Shown piece after piece: positions 16,876 through 25,399 of a DNA stretch of 64,000 nucleotides; positions within the stretch are counted from its first letter, which is position 1; the number at the start of each line of letters is the position of its first letter. A model generated the notes under the pieces. That model saw only the letters and a program-made list of their open reading frames with translations, was not told the DNA's origin and did no database searches. Position numbers and translations under genes: made by a program. Source of the stretch: an uncultured Muribaculaceae bacterium (lineage in GTDB: Bacteria; Bacteroidota; Bacteroidia; Bacteroidales; Muribaculaceae); assembly GCA_934661195.1 (NCBI GenBank), contig CAKUJD010000005.1, positions 1 to 64,000 of the forward strand, read 5' to 3'.

Positions 16876-18417
16876 CTAATTACTGCAGCGCAGGGTGAGT
16901 GGCTTGCCAGGTGCGAAGTTGTCGGTGACGGTGACTGTGGGGCTGCTGGAGCCAAGCCCGTTGAATGTGAATGTGCGGGAGCTGATCCAGTTGGTGTAGA
17001 CCACTCGTGCCGTGACTGATCCGTCGGCGTTTGCGGCATAGCAGCCGGCGGTGGAGTAGGGCGGATTCAACCCCTTGATGCTGGTGCGCGGCAGCGAATA
17101 TGCACCGTTGAAAAACGGCGGTGCCATGCTGCTGGTGTGGCGCGCCCAGCCGCTGTGGCGCAGCGGAATGGTGTCGGTGGTGCCGTCGTCCATAACTATG
17201 GTCATGGCCATTATCCCTTTGCCTCTCATTGCAAGCGAGATGCCCGACATGGCCAGCTCGTTGTGCTCAAGCCGCAAGGTGACGGGGTTTTGCAACTGCT
17301 TGGCACTGGCCTTTCCGGGCAGTGTGGGCAGTGCCATGGCGGCGAGTTTGCGCTCCATGGCCCGCTGCAGCTTGGCGTTTGCGGGCAGTGGTGCGTCGTT
17401 CACGCCAGGCATCAGCTGGCGCCACGCGCAGCGCAGTTCGGCATACGGGCCGCGGTCGAGGCTGATGCCGTTCATGGCCACTACCAGCTGCCTCTTGGGG
17501 TCGATGATGATGAATTGGCCGTAGGCACCGTCGGCGCGAGCCACACCAGGTTCGAGGCAGCGCCACATCTGGTAGCCGTAGCCCTGGTTGAGGTCGCTCG
17601 GCTCGTTGCCGGGGTGCCACTCGATTTGCGTCTTCTGCATTTCGGCCACCCACTGCGCGGGCACTATCTGGCGGCCGTCCCACTTGCCGCCGTTGAGCAT
17701 CATTTGCCCCACTTTGGCCATCGACTCCACCGTGAGCCGCATGCCCCATCCGCCCACGCACACGCCATCGGGGCTTTGCTCCCAGTCGGCCTCGGTTATG
17801 CCCAGCGGTTGCAGCAGCCGCGGCCGCAGGTAGTTGAGCACCGTCTGGCCAGTGACGCGCTGCACTATGGCCGAGAGCATGTAGGTGCAGAAGCTGTCGT
17901 AGCGGAAGCGGTGGTCGGTGCCCAGCTTGGGGTTGGCGAGAAACGCGCGCGTCCAGTTGTCGGCACGCATGGGCAGGTCGGCCGGAGTGTAGGCGCCGGC
18001 GTCCATGGTGAGCAGGTGGCGCACGGTGAGGCTTGCCAGCCCGTCGCCAATGGTGTCGGGCAACTCATCGGGGAAGAAACTGGCCACGCGGTCGGTGAGC
18101 CTGAGCCGGTTTTCGCCTATGGCAATGCCCACGGCAAGCGCGGTCATGGTCTTGCTGCATGAAAACAGCGTGTGCTTGTCGGTGCGCTCAAAGGGGGCTG
18201 TGTGGCCTTCGGCCACGATGTGGCCGTTGCGCACGATCATCAGGTGGTGAATTTCGGTGGCGGGCAGGGCCTGCAGCGAGTCAACGAGTGTGATTATTGC
18301 CTTTGGGTCGATGCCCTGCGAGGCGGGAGTGGCGTGAGGCAGCGAGGTTGAGGCAGCCGCCGTGAGGACGCTAATGGTGGTCATGGCCGCGGCCATGATG
18401 GTGTGAAGCTTGTTCAT
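16876..18417 (-). CDS. Serine hydrolase, beta-lactamase (class C) family
   Basis: This 513-residue exported protein has an N-terminal signal peptide (about 1-23) and a serine beta-lactamase-like domain (30-360). The SxxK motif is S86-C-S-K89 in L-F-S-C-S-K-T-M. The second motif appears as Y173-D-S175 rather than Y-x-N. A C-terminal beta-rich region (about 375-513) ends the protein. Family members act as esterases, D-aminopeptidases or penicillin-recognising enzymes, and true beta-lactamase activity is not implied. It lies 22 bases downstream of the GT11-like gene on the same strand, so the two are probably co-transcribed. Confidence 0.85.
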   Translation of the reverse strand: MNKLHTIMAAAMTTISVLTAAASTSLPHATPASQGIDPKAIITLVDSLQALPATEIHHLMIVRNGHIVAEGHTAPFERTDKHTLFSCSKTMTALAVGIAIGENRLRLTDRVASFFPDELPDTIGDGLASLTVRHLLTMDAGAYTPADLPMRADNWTRAFLANPKLGTDHRFRYDSFCTYMLSAIVQRVTGQTVLNYLRPRLLQPLGITEADWEQSPDGVCVGGWGMRLTVESMAKVGQMMLNGGKWDGRQIVPAQWVAEMQKTQIEWHPGNEPSDLNQGYGYQMWRCLEPGVARADGAYGQFIIIDPKRQLVVAMNGISLDRGPYAELRCAWRQLMPGVNDAPLPANAKLQRAMERKLAAMALPTLPGKASAKQLQNPVTLRLEHNELAMSGISLAMRGKGIMAMTIVMDDGTTDTIPLRHSGWARHTSSMAPPFFNGAYSLPRTSIKGLNPPYSTAGCYAANADGSVTARVVYTNWISSRTFTFNGLGSSSPTVTVTDNFAPGKPLTLRCSN

Positions 18418-18439
18418 ATAAAAAGGTCGGTTTTTTTGC

Positions 18440-19255
18440 TTAGGTTAGCGGAATAGTGGTCCAGTTGCGCGGAATCAGGTCGGGCTTGGGGTCGGTCTTG
18501 CTCCAGCCCTCTGGCACTATCACTATGCGGTCGGGGTCGGGGTTTAGCCACGCTCCCCACCAGCCGTTGAGCGACGGCCCGGTGATGCAGTGGCTGGCGC
18601 GCATCAGGTAGGCCATCACGGTGGCCTCGTTGGCAATGGGGTAGGCGGCGGTGTGGGCTTCCGCCCCCTGGAAGTTGATGTTGGCCCGCACCCAGTCGGG
18701 GTCGGTGGTAAACACCATGAAGTTTGCCTTGCCGATGCTCGACAGCACATTGGCCACGGCCCAGTTGTAGAAGTCGGCAGTTGCGCCGCCCGCTTGCGGG
18801 TCGCTCACAAGCATGGCCGTGCAGCCGGGTTTGGCAAGGCTGCGCAGCAGGCCGCGCGACTGTGCCGGCAGCATGCGGTCGGTCACGGCAAACGCCTTGC
18901 GCACCCCGTCCTCGATGCCGGCAAAGTAGCGCGGCGACAGCCATTGCCCCTGTAGGTAGCAGCCGTCAAGATCGAGCACGCCTGGGTCGAAACCACCGCC
19001 GGCGGGGTCGGTGACTATGCGCCCTTTGGGCCTCACCAGGCGCGCGGCCAGGCGGCCCAGGCGGCTGTGCATGCCGTAGGGCTTCAGCTGCTGGGCCGTG
19101 GCCTGGATGTAGCGCAGCTGGCCGAAGCGCGACTTTATCCAGCTGGCGCCGGCGGGGTTGACAAGAGTGTGTGGGTCGCGCTTGAGCAGAGCCATGTAGA
19201 GCGCGTACTGGAACATTTGGCGGGCAGTGCTGCCCGAAATCTCCACTATATTCAT
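18440..19255 (-). CDS. GT11-like (alpha-1,2-fucosyltransferase fold) protein lacking the donor motif
   Basis: I start at the ATG at 19255 (271 residues, MNIVEISG) because it aligns with the family N-terminus. GT11 landmarks are present in order: R-Q-M-F-Q-Y-A-L-Y near residue 12 (family G-N-Q-M-F-Q-Y-A), G-Q-W-L-S-P-R-Y-F near 105 (family GYWQ..YF), F-T-T-D-P-D-W-V, and the strong C-terminal W-W-G-A-W-L-N. The usual H-x-R-R-G-D-Y donor-binding motif is missing; the corresponding strand reads M-L-V-S-D-P. It may be inactive or use another donor. It precedes the serine hydrolase with a 22-base gap. Confidence 0.6.
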   Translation of the reverse strand: MNIVEISGSTARQMFQYALYMALLKRDPHTLVNPAGASWIKSRFGQLRYIQATAQQLKPYGMHSRLGRLAARLVRPKGRIVTDPAGGGFDPGVLDLDGCYLQGQWLSPRYFAGIEDGVRKAFAVTDRMLPAQSRGLLRSLAKPGCTAMLVSDPQAGGATADFYNWAVANVLSSIGKANFMVFTTDPDWVRANINFQGAEAHTAAYPIANEATVMAYLMRASHCITGPSLNGWWGAWLNPDPDRIVIVPEGWSKTDPKPDLIPRNWTTIPLT

Positions 19256-19426
19256 TGTTTCTTTGTTTTTGGCTTTTAATGCATTACAAGTGTGGGACGC
19301 AAACGCCTCCACAACTGCAAAATAAGTGAAAATAGAGCTCCGCTCCAACATTTTTTATGTAAAAGATAGGTAGCGTAAACGACAAAATAACTACATTTGC
19401 AACCATAAATTATTTTTTTGGCCAAT

Positions 19427-21994
19427 ATGGGTAAAAGCGATTTTTTAGGGAAACTGGACCTCTTGTGGTCTGGCACTAAACGAAACTGGAACCGGTTTAA
19501 GCAATGGTATAAAGCCCTTTACAGGGGCAAGCCTTGGTATATAAAGACCCTTGTGGGGATAGCCACATTCATTGTGTGCTTTTTCATATATCTCGTGGCG
19601 GTTGACATCAACTTCCTGTGGCTGTTTGGCAAGTCGCCGTCGATCACCGAGATTATGAACCCCAAGACCAACAACGCGTCGTACATCTACAGCGCCGACG
19701 GCAAAATGATAGGCAAGTTCTATAACGAGAACCGCACGCCGGTGAAGTTCAGTGAGGTGAGCCCATCATTTTTCACCGCTCTCATCGACACCGAAGACGA
19801 GCGCTTCTACGACCACCTGGGCATTGATGTTCAGGGCCTCTTTGCCGCTGCCAAGGACATGCTGGTGCATGGCAAGTCGCGCGGCGCTAGCACCATCACC
19901 CAGCAGCTGGTGAAAAACATGTTCCGCGTGCGCACGCAGTACTCCACCGGCCTGCTTGGCTACATCCCGGGCGTGAAAATGCTCATCATGAAGACCAAAG
20001 AGTGGATTCTCGCCACCGAAATCGAATTGGTGTATCACGACAAGCAGCGCATACTTGAAATGTATGCCAACACGGTGGACTTTGGCAACAACGCCTTTGG
20101 CATCAACACCGCCGCCCGCACCTATTTCAACAAGAAACCCTCGCAGCTCACTGTGGAGGAGAGCGCGGTGCTGGTGGGCCTGCTCAAGGCCACATCGAGC
20201 TACAATCCCCGCCGTAACTACGACCGCAGCCTCAAGCGCCGCAACGTGGTGCTCACCAATATGCTCACCCACGGCCACCTCACCAAGGCCGAGTGCGACT
20301 CGCTGTGCCAGTTGCCCATCAAGCTGCAGTTCCACCCCGAGGACGAGTTTACGGGAGTTGGCCCATACTTCCGCCACGCCGTGCTTGAGGAACTTAAGGG
20401 CTGGTGTGAGGAGAACGGATATGACCTATACACCGACGGCCTCGAAATACACACCACCCTCGACACCCGCATGCAAAAGTATGCCGAGGAGGCTGTGAGG
20501 GAGCAGATGAAGGTGGTGCAGCGCAACTTCCAGGCCCACTGGGGCGACGGCGACTGCTGGGTTGACGAAAACCAGCAGGTGATTCCCGGCTTTGTGGAGC
20601 AAAAGGCGCAGCAGAGCGACTACTACAAAATGCTTCAAGACCGCTACAGCGGCAATCTTGACTCCATAAACTACTATATGAACAAGCCGCGCATGATGCA
20701 CCTGTTTGACTACGACGGCGGTAAGGACGTGGAGATAACCCCCATGGACTCGGTGCGCCGCATGCTGCACTTCATGCACTGCGGCTTCATTGCCATGGAG
20801 CCTGGCACATGCGAGGTGAAGGCTTGGGTAGGCGATGTGGACTACAAGACGTGGAAATACGACAAGGCAAGCGCAATGCACCAGCCCGGCTCAACGTTCA
20901 AGCTGTTTGTGTATGCCGCTGCCATGGAGCGCGGCCTCACGCCGTGCGACCGCCGTCAGGACGCCTACATCGACACCATGGTGCTCAACAAGCGCACCCA
21001 CCAGCTCGAGCGCTGGACTCCGCATAACGCCAACGGCCGCTTCAGCGGCGCCAACATGACTCTGCGCTCGGCGTTTGCACAGAGCATCAACAGCGTGGCG
21101 GTGCGCGTGGGCAACGAGGTGGGCCTGGCCAATGTGGCGCAGACGGCCCGCGACATGGGCATCAAGTCGCCGCTCGACCCAACACCGGCCCTGAGCCTTG
21201 GCTCAAGCGACGTGAACTTGCTTGAGCTGGTGAACGCCTACTGCACCGTGGCCAGCGACGGCATGGCCCACGACCCCGTGCTGGTGACCAAGGTGCTGAA
21301 GGTGGACGAAGGCGGCGTGAAGACAGTGGTGTATTCAAGCGACAAGGAGAAGGCCGCCGCCCGCCGTGCCATTTCGCACCGTTCGGCCTACTTCATGCAA
21401 AAAATGCTTGAGGCCAGCCGCACCGACGGCGGCGGCACGTCGATGCCGATAAATGCCTACATCCCCTATGGCGACTGCGACTGGGGCGGCAAGACGGGCA
21501 CCAGCAACAGCCATGCCGACGCCTGGTTTGTGGGTGTGTCGCCCAAGCTGGTGTGCGGAGCCTGGGTGGGCGGAGAATACCGCCAGATCCACTTCCGCAC
21601 TGGCCGTCTGGGCCAGGGCAGCCGCACGGCTCTGCCCATTGTGGGCCTCTTCTTGCGCAAGCTGTATGCCGACGGAGCCTTCAGCAAATACCGCGCCCGC
21701 TATGCCAGCGACCCCGATCTCAACAGTCTGGCCGTGGGCTGCGCCAACGAGTATCAGCAAGACCAGGGCGACTCCATCAGCTATGCCGGCAGCGACTCGG
21801 TAGACATTGTGAATGAGGCCGAGCGCGACATAAATGGCGATGTGGGCGGCGGCGCCAGCGACGAGCCGGAGGCCACCGAACCGGCCTCCCCAGCCACCAG
21901 CTCGGAGGAGCAGTCGGTGGAGCGTGTGAAAAAGGCCTTCGACAAGCCCAACAAAAAGAAGCACAAGACGGCCGACCCTGATCCCGCCGTGTGA
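19427..21994 (+). CDS. Penicillin-binding protein 1A (bifunctional transglycosylase/transpeptidase)
   Basis: PBP1A polymerises and cross-links peptidoglycan on the periplasmic face. I start at the ATG at 19427 (855 residues); a TTG nine bases upstream is less likely. One membrane helix lies near residues 35-60. The GT51 domain has the catalytic E123-D-E-R-F-Y-D-H and R-G-A-S-T-I-T-Q-Q. The transpeptidase domain has S489-T-F-K, S-I-N and K689-T-G-T-S. The tail after about residue 770 is acidic, then lysine-rich and probably disordered. A TACATTTG box at 19392-19399 could be the -7 element. nadB follows after 61 bases. Confidence 0.95.
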   Translation: MGKSDFLGKLDLLWSGTKRNWNRFKQWYKALYRGKPWYIKTLVGIATFIVCFFIYLVAVDINFLWLFGKSPSITEIMNPKTNNASYIYSADGKMIGKFYNENRTPVKFSEVSPSFFTALIDTEDERFYDHLGIDVQGLFAAAKDMLVHGKSRGASTITQQLVKNMFRVRTQYSTGLLGYIPGVKMLIMKTKEWILATEIELVYHDKQRILEMYANTVDFGNNAFGINTAARTYFNKKPSQLTVEESAVLVGLLKATSSYNPRRNYDRSLKRRNVVLTNMLTHGHLTKAECDSLCQLPIKLQFHPEDEFTGVGPYFRHAVLEELKGWCEENGYDLYTDGLEIHTTLDTRMQKYAEEAVREQMKVVQRNFQAHWGDGDCWVDENQQVIPGFVEQKAQQSDYYKMLQDRYSGNLDSINYYMNKPRMMHLFDYDGGKDVEITPMDSVRRMLHFMHCGFIAMEPGTCEVKAWVGDVDYKTWKYDKASAMHQPGSTFKLFVYAAAMERGLTPCDRRQDAYIDTMVLNKRTHQLERWTPHNANGRFSGANMTLRSAFAQSINSVAVRVGNEVGLANVAQTARDMGIKSPLDPTPALSLGSSDVNLLELVNAYCTVASDGMAHDPVLVTKVLKVDEGGVKTVVYSSDKEKAAARRAISHRSAYFMQKMLEASRTDGGGTSMPINAYIPYGDCDWGGKTGTSNSHADAWFVGVSPKLVCGAWVGGEYRQIHFRTGRLGQGSRTALPIVGLFLRKLYADGAFSKYRARYASDPDLNSLAVGCANEYQQDQGDSISYAGSDSVDIVNEAERDINGDVGGGASDEPEATEPASPATSSEEQSVERVKKAFDKPNKKKHKTADPDPAV

Positions 21995-22055
21995 AGCGGA
22001 ATGATAGAGAAATCAATATAATAAAAAGATACTTAGTAAAATAGCAATCAATCAA

Positions 22056-23648
22056 ATGGTACGCAAATATGACTATCTGATAATTGGCTCTGGCGTGGCC
22101 GGCATGAGTTTCGCACTCAAGGTGGCCAAAACTGGAACTGTGGCGCTGATTTGCAAAACAACGCTCGATGAGGCCAACACCGACTTGGCGCAAGGCGGTG
22201 TGGCATCGGTGACCAATCTGCTTGTTGACGACTTCGACAAGCACATCCACGACACCATGGTGGCCGGCGACTGGCTCAGCGACCCCGCTGCCGTGCGCAA
22301 GGTGGTGACTGAGGCTCCAAATCAGATTAAGCAACTGGTGGAGTGGGGCGTTGAGTTCGACAAGAAGTCTGACGGCACCTACGACCTGCATCGCGAGGGC
22401 GGACACTCGGAGTTCCGCATTCTGCACCATGCCGACAACACCGGCCACGAAATTCAGCAGTCGCTGGTGAAGGCTGTGAAGTCGAACCCCAATATCGACA
22501 TTTATGAGAACCACTTTGCCATCGAGATAATCACCCAGCACCATCTGGGCAAAATAGTGACTCGCCGCACCAGCGACATTGAGTGCTATGGCGCCTATGT
22601 GCTCGACCAGGCCACCGGCAAGGTCGACACCTTCCTGTCGCGCGTCACCCTAATGGCCACTGGCGGCATTGGCTCGGTGTACCGCACCACCACCAACCCG
22701 CTTATCGCCACTGGCGACGGCATAGCCATGGTGTACCGCGCCAAAGGCACGGTGAAAGACATGGAGTTTGTGCAGTTCCACCCCACAGCCCTCTATCACC
22801 CTGGCGACCGCCCCGCGTTCCTCATCACCGAGGCCATGCGCGGCTACGGCGCCGTGCTTCGCAACCTGGGCGGCGAGGAATTCATGCAGAAGTATGATCC
22901 GCGCCTGTCGCTGGCACCGCGCGATGTGGTGGCCCGCGCCATCGACAGCGAGATGAAGCAGCGCGGCGACGACCACGTGTATCTCGACGTGACCCACAAA
23001 GACCCTGAGGAGACCAAGCACCACTTCCCCAACATCTACAAGCACTGCCTGGGCATAGGCATCGACATCACCAAAGACTACATTCCCGTGGTGCCGGCTG
23101 CCCACTACCTGTGTGGCGGCATCAAGGTTGACCTTAACGCCTGCTCGTCGATCAAGCGCCTGTATGCCGTGGGCGAGTGCTCATGCACCGGCTTGCACGG
23201 AGGCAACCGCCTTGCGTCAAACTCGCTCATCGAGGCCGTGGTCTATGCCGATGCCGCAGCCAAGCATGCCATCGAGCACCACAACGACTACAGCTGGCGC
23301 GAAGACGTGCCCGAGTGGAACGACGAGGGCACGCAGCACCCCGAGGAGATGGTGCTGATTAGCCAGAGCGAAAAAGAGGTGGGCGAGATAATGAGCACCT
23401 ATGTGGGCATTGTGCGCAGCAATCTGCGTCTCGACCGCGCCTGGAACCGCCTCGACATCCTGTATGAGGAGACCGAGAAGCTGTTTAAGGAAAGCAAGGT
23501 GTCGCGCCGCATATGCGAGCTGCGCAACATCATCAATGTTGGCTATCTGATAATGCGCCAGGCCAAGGAGCGCAAAGAGTCGCGCGGCCTGCACTACACC
23601 ATCGACTATCCGCCGAAACCCAAGAACGCCGACGACCTGAAGTTTTAG
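22056..23648 (+). CDS. nadB: L-aspartate oxidase
   Basis: NadB oxidises L-aspartate to iminoaspartate, the first step of de novo NAD synthesis, using FAD in the cytoplasm. The 530-residue length is typical. The Rossmann FAD motif is Y-L-I-I-G-S-G-V-A-G-M near residue 5. Other family blocks are D-L-A-Q-G-G-V-A-S, H-S-E-F-R-I-L-H near 125, E-F-V-Q-F-H-P-T-A near 235, and the late G-E-C-S-C-T-G-L-H-G-G-N-R-L-A-S-N-S-L motif that separates NadB-like proteins from other flavoproteins. nadA and nadC are not adjacent. Confidence 0.95.
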   Translation: MVRKYDYLIIGSGVAGMSFALKVAKTGTVALICKTTLDEANTDLAQGGVASVTNLLVDDFDKHIHDTMVAGDWLSDPAAVRKVVTEAPNQIKQLVEWGVEFDKKSDGTYDLHREGGHSEFRILHHADNTGHEIQQSLVKAVKSNPNIDIYENHFAIEIITQHHLGKIVTRRTSDIECYGAYVLDQATGKVDTFLSRVTLMATGGIGSVYRTTTNPLIATGDGIAMVYRAKGTVKDMEFVQFHPTALYHPGDRPAFLITEAMRGYGAVLRNLGGEEFMQKYDPRLSLAPRDVVARAIDSEMKQRGDDHVYLDVTHKDPEETKHHFPNIYKHCLGIGIDITKDYIPVVPAAHYLCGGIKVDLNACSSIKRLYAVGECSCTGLHGGNRLASNSLIEAVVYADAAAKHAIEHHNDYSWREDVPEWNDEGTQHPEEMVLISQSEKEVGEIMSTYVGIVRSNLRLDRAWNRLDILYEETEKLFKESKVSRRICELRNIINVGYLIMRQAKERKESRGLHYTIDYPPKPKNADDLKF

Positions 23649-23682
23649 TCTCACGCCAGCAGCAAGCTGGCAGTTAGCATAG

Positions 23683-23743
23683 GCGCAACGCAACGCCCAC
23701 CTCCCGCAAACGGGCAGTAGGCATTGCGGCTGCGCTTTTTTTG
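23683..23743 (+). terminator. Terminator after nadB
   Basis: GCGCAACGCAACGCC (23683-23697) pairs imperfectly with GGCATTGCGGCTGCGC (23720-23735), with an inner CCCG/CGGG pairing, and is followed by seven T residues. Confidence 0.75.
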
Positions 23744-23755
23744 TTGGCCAATGTC

Positions 23756-23786
23756 TTTGCCGTTTGCCATGTGTGCGTTACTTTTG
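23756..23786 (+). promoter_or_regulatory. Promoter of the AGCS symporter gene
   Basis: TTTG at 23756-23759, a 19-base spacer and TACTTTTG at 23779-23786. The ATG at 23847 is about 60 bases away. Confidence 0.65.
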
Positions 23787-23846
23787 CATAACGCAATGCG
23801 GGCCGCGTGAGCCCGCGGCACAACACTTCAATACAAGCATATCCGC

Positions 23847-25211
23847 ATGAACCAAGAAACCCTGTATGCCCTTGTGAGGCAAATCAACACCGATTATCTC
23901 GGCCCAGTGCTGGTGTTCGCACTGCTGGGCGCGGGAGCTTTTTTCACCATCCGCCTGCGCTTTGTGCCGCAATACTACTGGCGCGCCATAAAAGCCATGT
24001 TTGCCGCCTCGCACGACAAGAGCCGCGCCACCGATTCGGGGGGTATGAGCCCTATTCAGGCACTGTCGACGGCAGTGGCGTCGCAGGTGGGCACGGGCAA
24101 CATAGTGGGCGTGGCCATGGCCGTGCTCATGGGTGGCCCAGGCGCGCTGTTCTGGCTGTGGATGGGCGCGCTGCTGGGCATGAGCACCAATTTCGCCGAG
24201 GCCGTGCTGGGCATCGCCTACAAGCGCCACACTGCCGACGGCCACTTGGTGGGCGGCCCGGCATTCTACATCCGCTATGGGCTTGGCAGCCGCGTGCTTG
24301 CCGCCGTGTTTGCCGTGTGCTTCATATTGGCTGTGGTGATCGGCATCATGGTGCAGGCCAACTCCATCAGCACCGCGGTCACCACCCTGTTCCCCGACAG
24401 CATCAATCCCATTTGGATGGGCGTGGCTCTGGCCGTGCTGCTGGCATTTGTGCTGGTGGGCGGCATAGGCCGCATAGCCTCGTTTGCCGAACGTGTGGTG
24501 CCGCTCATGGCAGGCCTGTTCCTTACAGGCAGCCTCATTTTCATTGTCATGCACCTGTCACGCCTCGTTCCTGCCCTGACGAGCATCGTGTGCTGCGCAT
24601 TCACGGCCAAGGCTGGTGTGGGTGGCGCAGCTGGCATTGCCGTGATGACGGCCATGCGCTATGGCGTGAGCCGCGGCCTCTTCAGCAACGAGGCCGGTCT
24701 GGGCACCACCCCCCACGCCCATGCCATAGCCAAGGTGAAGCACCCTTACGAGCAGGGCATGATGGCGATTATAAGCATAGGCGTCGATGTGCTGGTGTGC
24801 ACCTTCACCGGCCTTGTGTTGCTGCTGTCGGGCGTGCTCGATGACCCGCAGGGCCGCGTGGGCATACAGCTGGTGCAGTCGGCCTTCGACTCCTCGTTTG
24901 GATCTGCGGGCACGTGGCTCATAGCCGTGTCGCTGTTTTTCTTTGCCCTCACCACCATAGTGGGCTGGTATTTCTTTGCAGCTCAAAACGTGCGCTACCT
25001 GTGGGGCGAGAGGCCCATACGCGCCTACCGCCTGGTGGTGCTGGCGCTTGTGGTGGTGGCCTCGGTGGTCGAGGTCCCGCTCATTTGGGAACTGTGCGAC
25101 ACGTTCAACTTTTTTGTGGTGATACCTAACATCATTGCCCTTGTGTGGCTGTCGCCAAAAGTGGCAGCCGAAGTTAAGCGCATGCGCGAAGCCTATGGCA
25201 AACGCCGGTAA
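23847..25211 (+). CDS. Sodium:alanine symporter (AGCS family)
   Basis: This 454-residue inner-membrane transporter couples sodium (or proton) entry to uptake of alanine or glycine. It shows the AGCS signature G-T-G-N-I-V-G-V-A near residue 81, M-G-G-P-G-A-L-F-W-L-W and G-M-S-T-N-F-A-E, followed by about ten hydrophobic helices and the G-G-P-A-F-Y-I motif. The F-S-N-E-A-G-L-G-T-T-P block near residue 290 is also diagnostic. It is single, with its own promoter. The exact amino-acid substrate cannot be read from the sequence. Confidence 0.93.
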   Translation: MNQETLYALVRQINTDYLGPVLVFALLGAGAFFTIRLRFVPQYYWRAIKAMFAASHDKSRATDSGGMSPIQALSTAVASQVGTGNIVGVAMAVLMGGPGALFWLWMGALLGMSTNFAEAVLGIAYKRHTADGHLVGGPAFYIRYGLGSRVLAAVFAVCFILAVVIGIMVQANSISTAVTTLFPDSINPIWMGVALAVLLAFVLVGGIGRIASFAERVVPLMAGLFLTGSLIFIVMHLSRLVPALTSIVCCAFTAKAGVGGAAGIAVMTAMRYGVSRGLFSNEAGLGTTPHAHAIAKVKHPYEQGMMAIISIGVDVLVCTFTGLVLLLSGVLDDPQGRVGIQLVQSAFDSSFGSAGTWLIAVSLFFFALTTIVGWYFFAAQNVRYLWGERPIRAYRLVVLALVVVASVVEVPLIWELCDTFNFFVVIPNIIALVWLSPKVAAEVKRMREAYGKRR

Positions 25212-25247
25212 TTGATCAGCATTTTTTGCGATTTTACCTGATAGTTA

Positions 25248-25278
25248 TTGCTTTATTGAATTTTATTAACTACTTTTG
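25248..25278 (+). promoter_or_regulatory. Promoter of the TonB receptor / DUF5689 operon
   Basis: TTG at 25248-25250, a 20-base spacer and TACTTTTG at 25271-25278. The leader to 25400 would be about 115 bases. Confidence 0.6.
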
Positions 25279-25399
25279 AATCCTTTTGCACACATTGTGG
25301 CGCAAAGGGGGGCTGCACTTGTGCCAAAATGCGGCGCAGATGCGGCTAAACCAAAGCAATAAGACCGAATACACTATTATTAACACTTGACATAAGTTT

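Noticed and set aside
16777-17019. A short open frame running through the right palindrome
   Set aside because: It starts at a TTG or CTG-like codon inside the palindrome region and overlaps the end of the serine hydrolase gene.
16876-18417. Antibiotic-resistance beta-lactamase
   Set aside because: The SxxK motif is present, but the second motif is Y-D-S and the protein has a long extra C-terminal domain. The broader serine-hydrolase family is the safer call.
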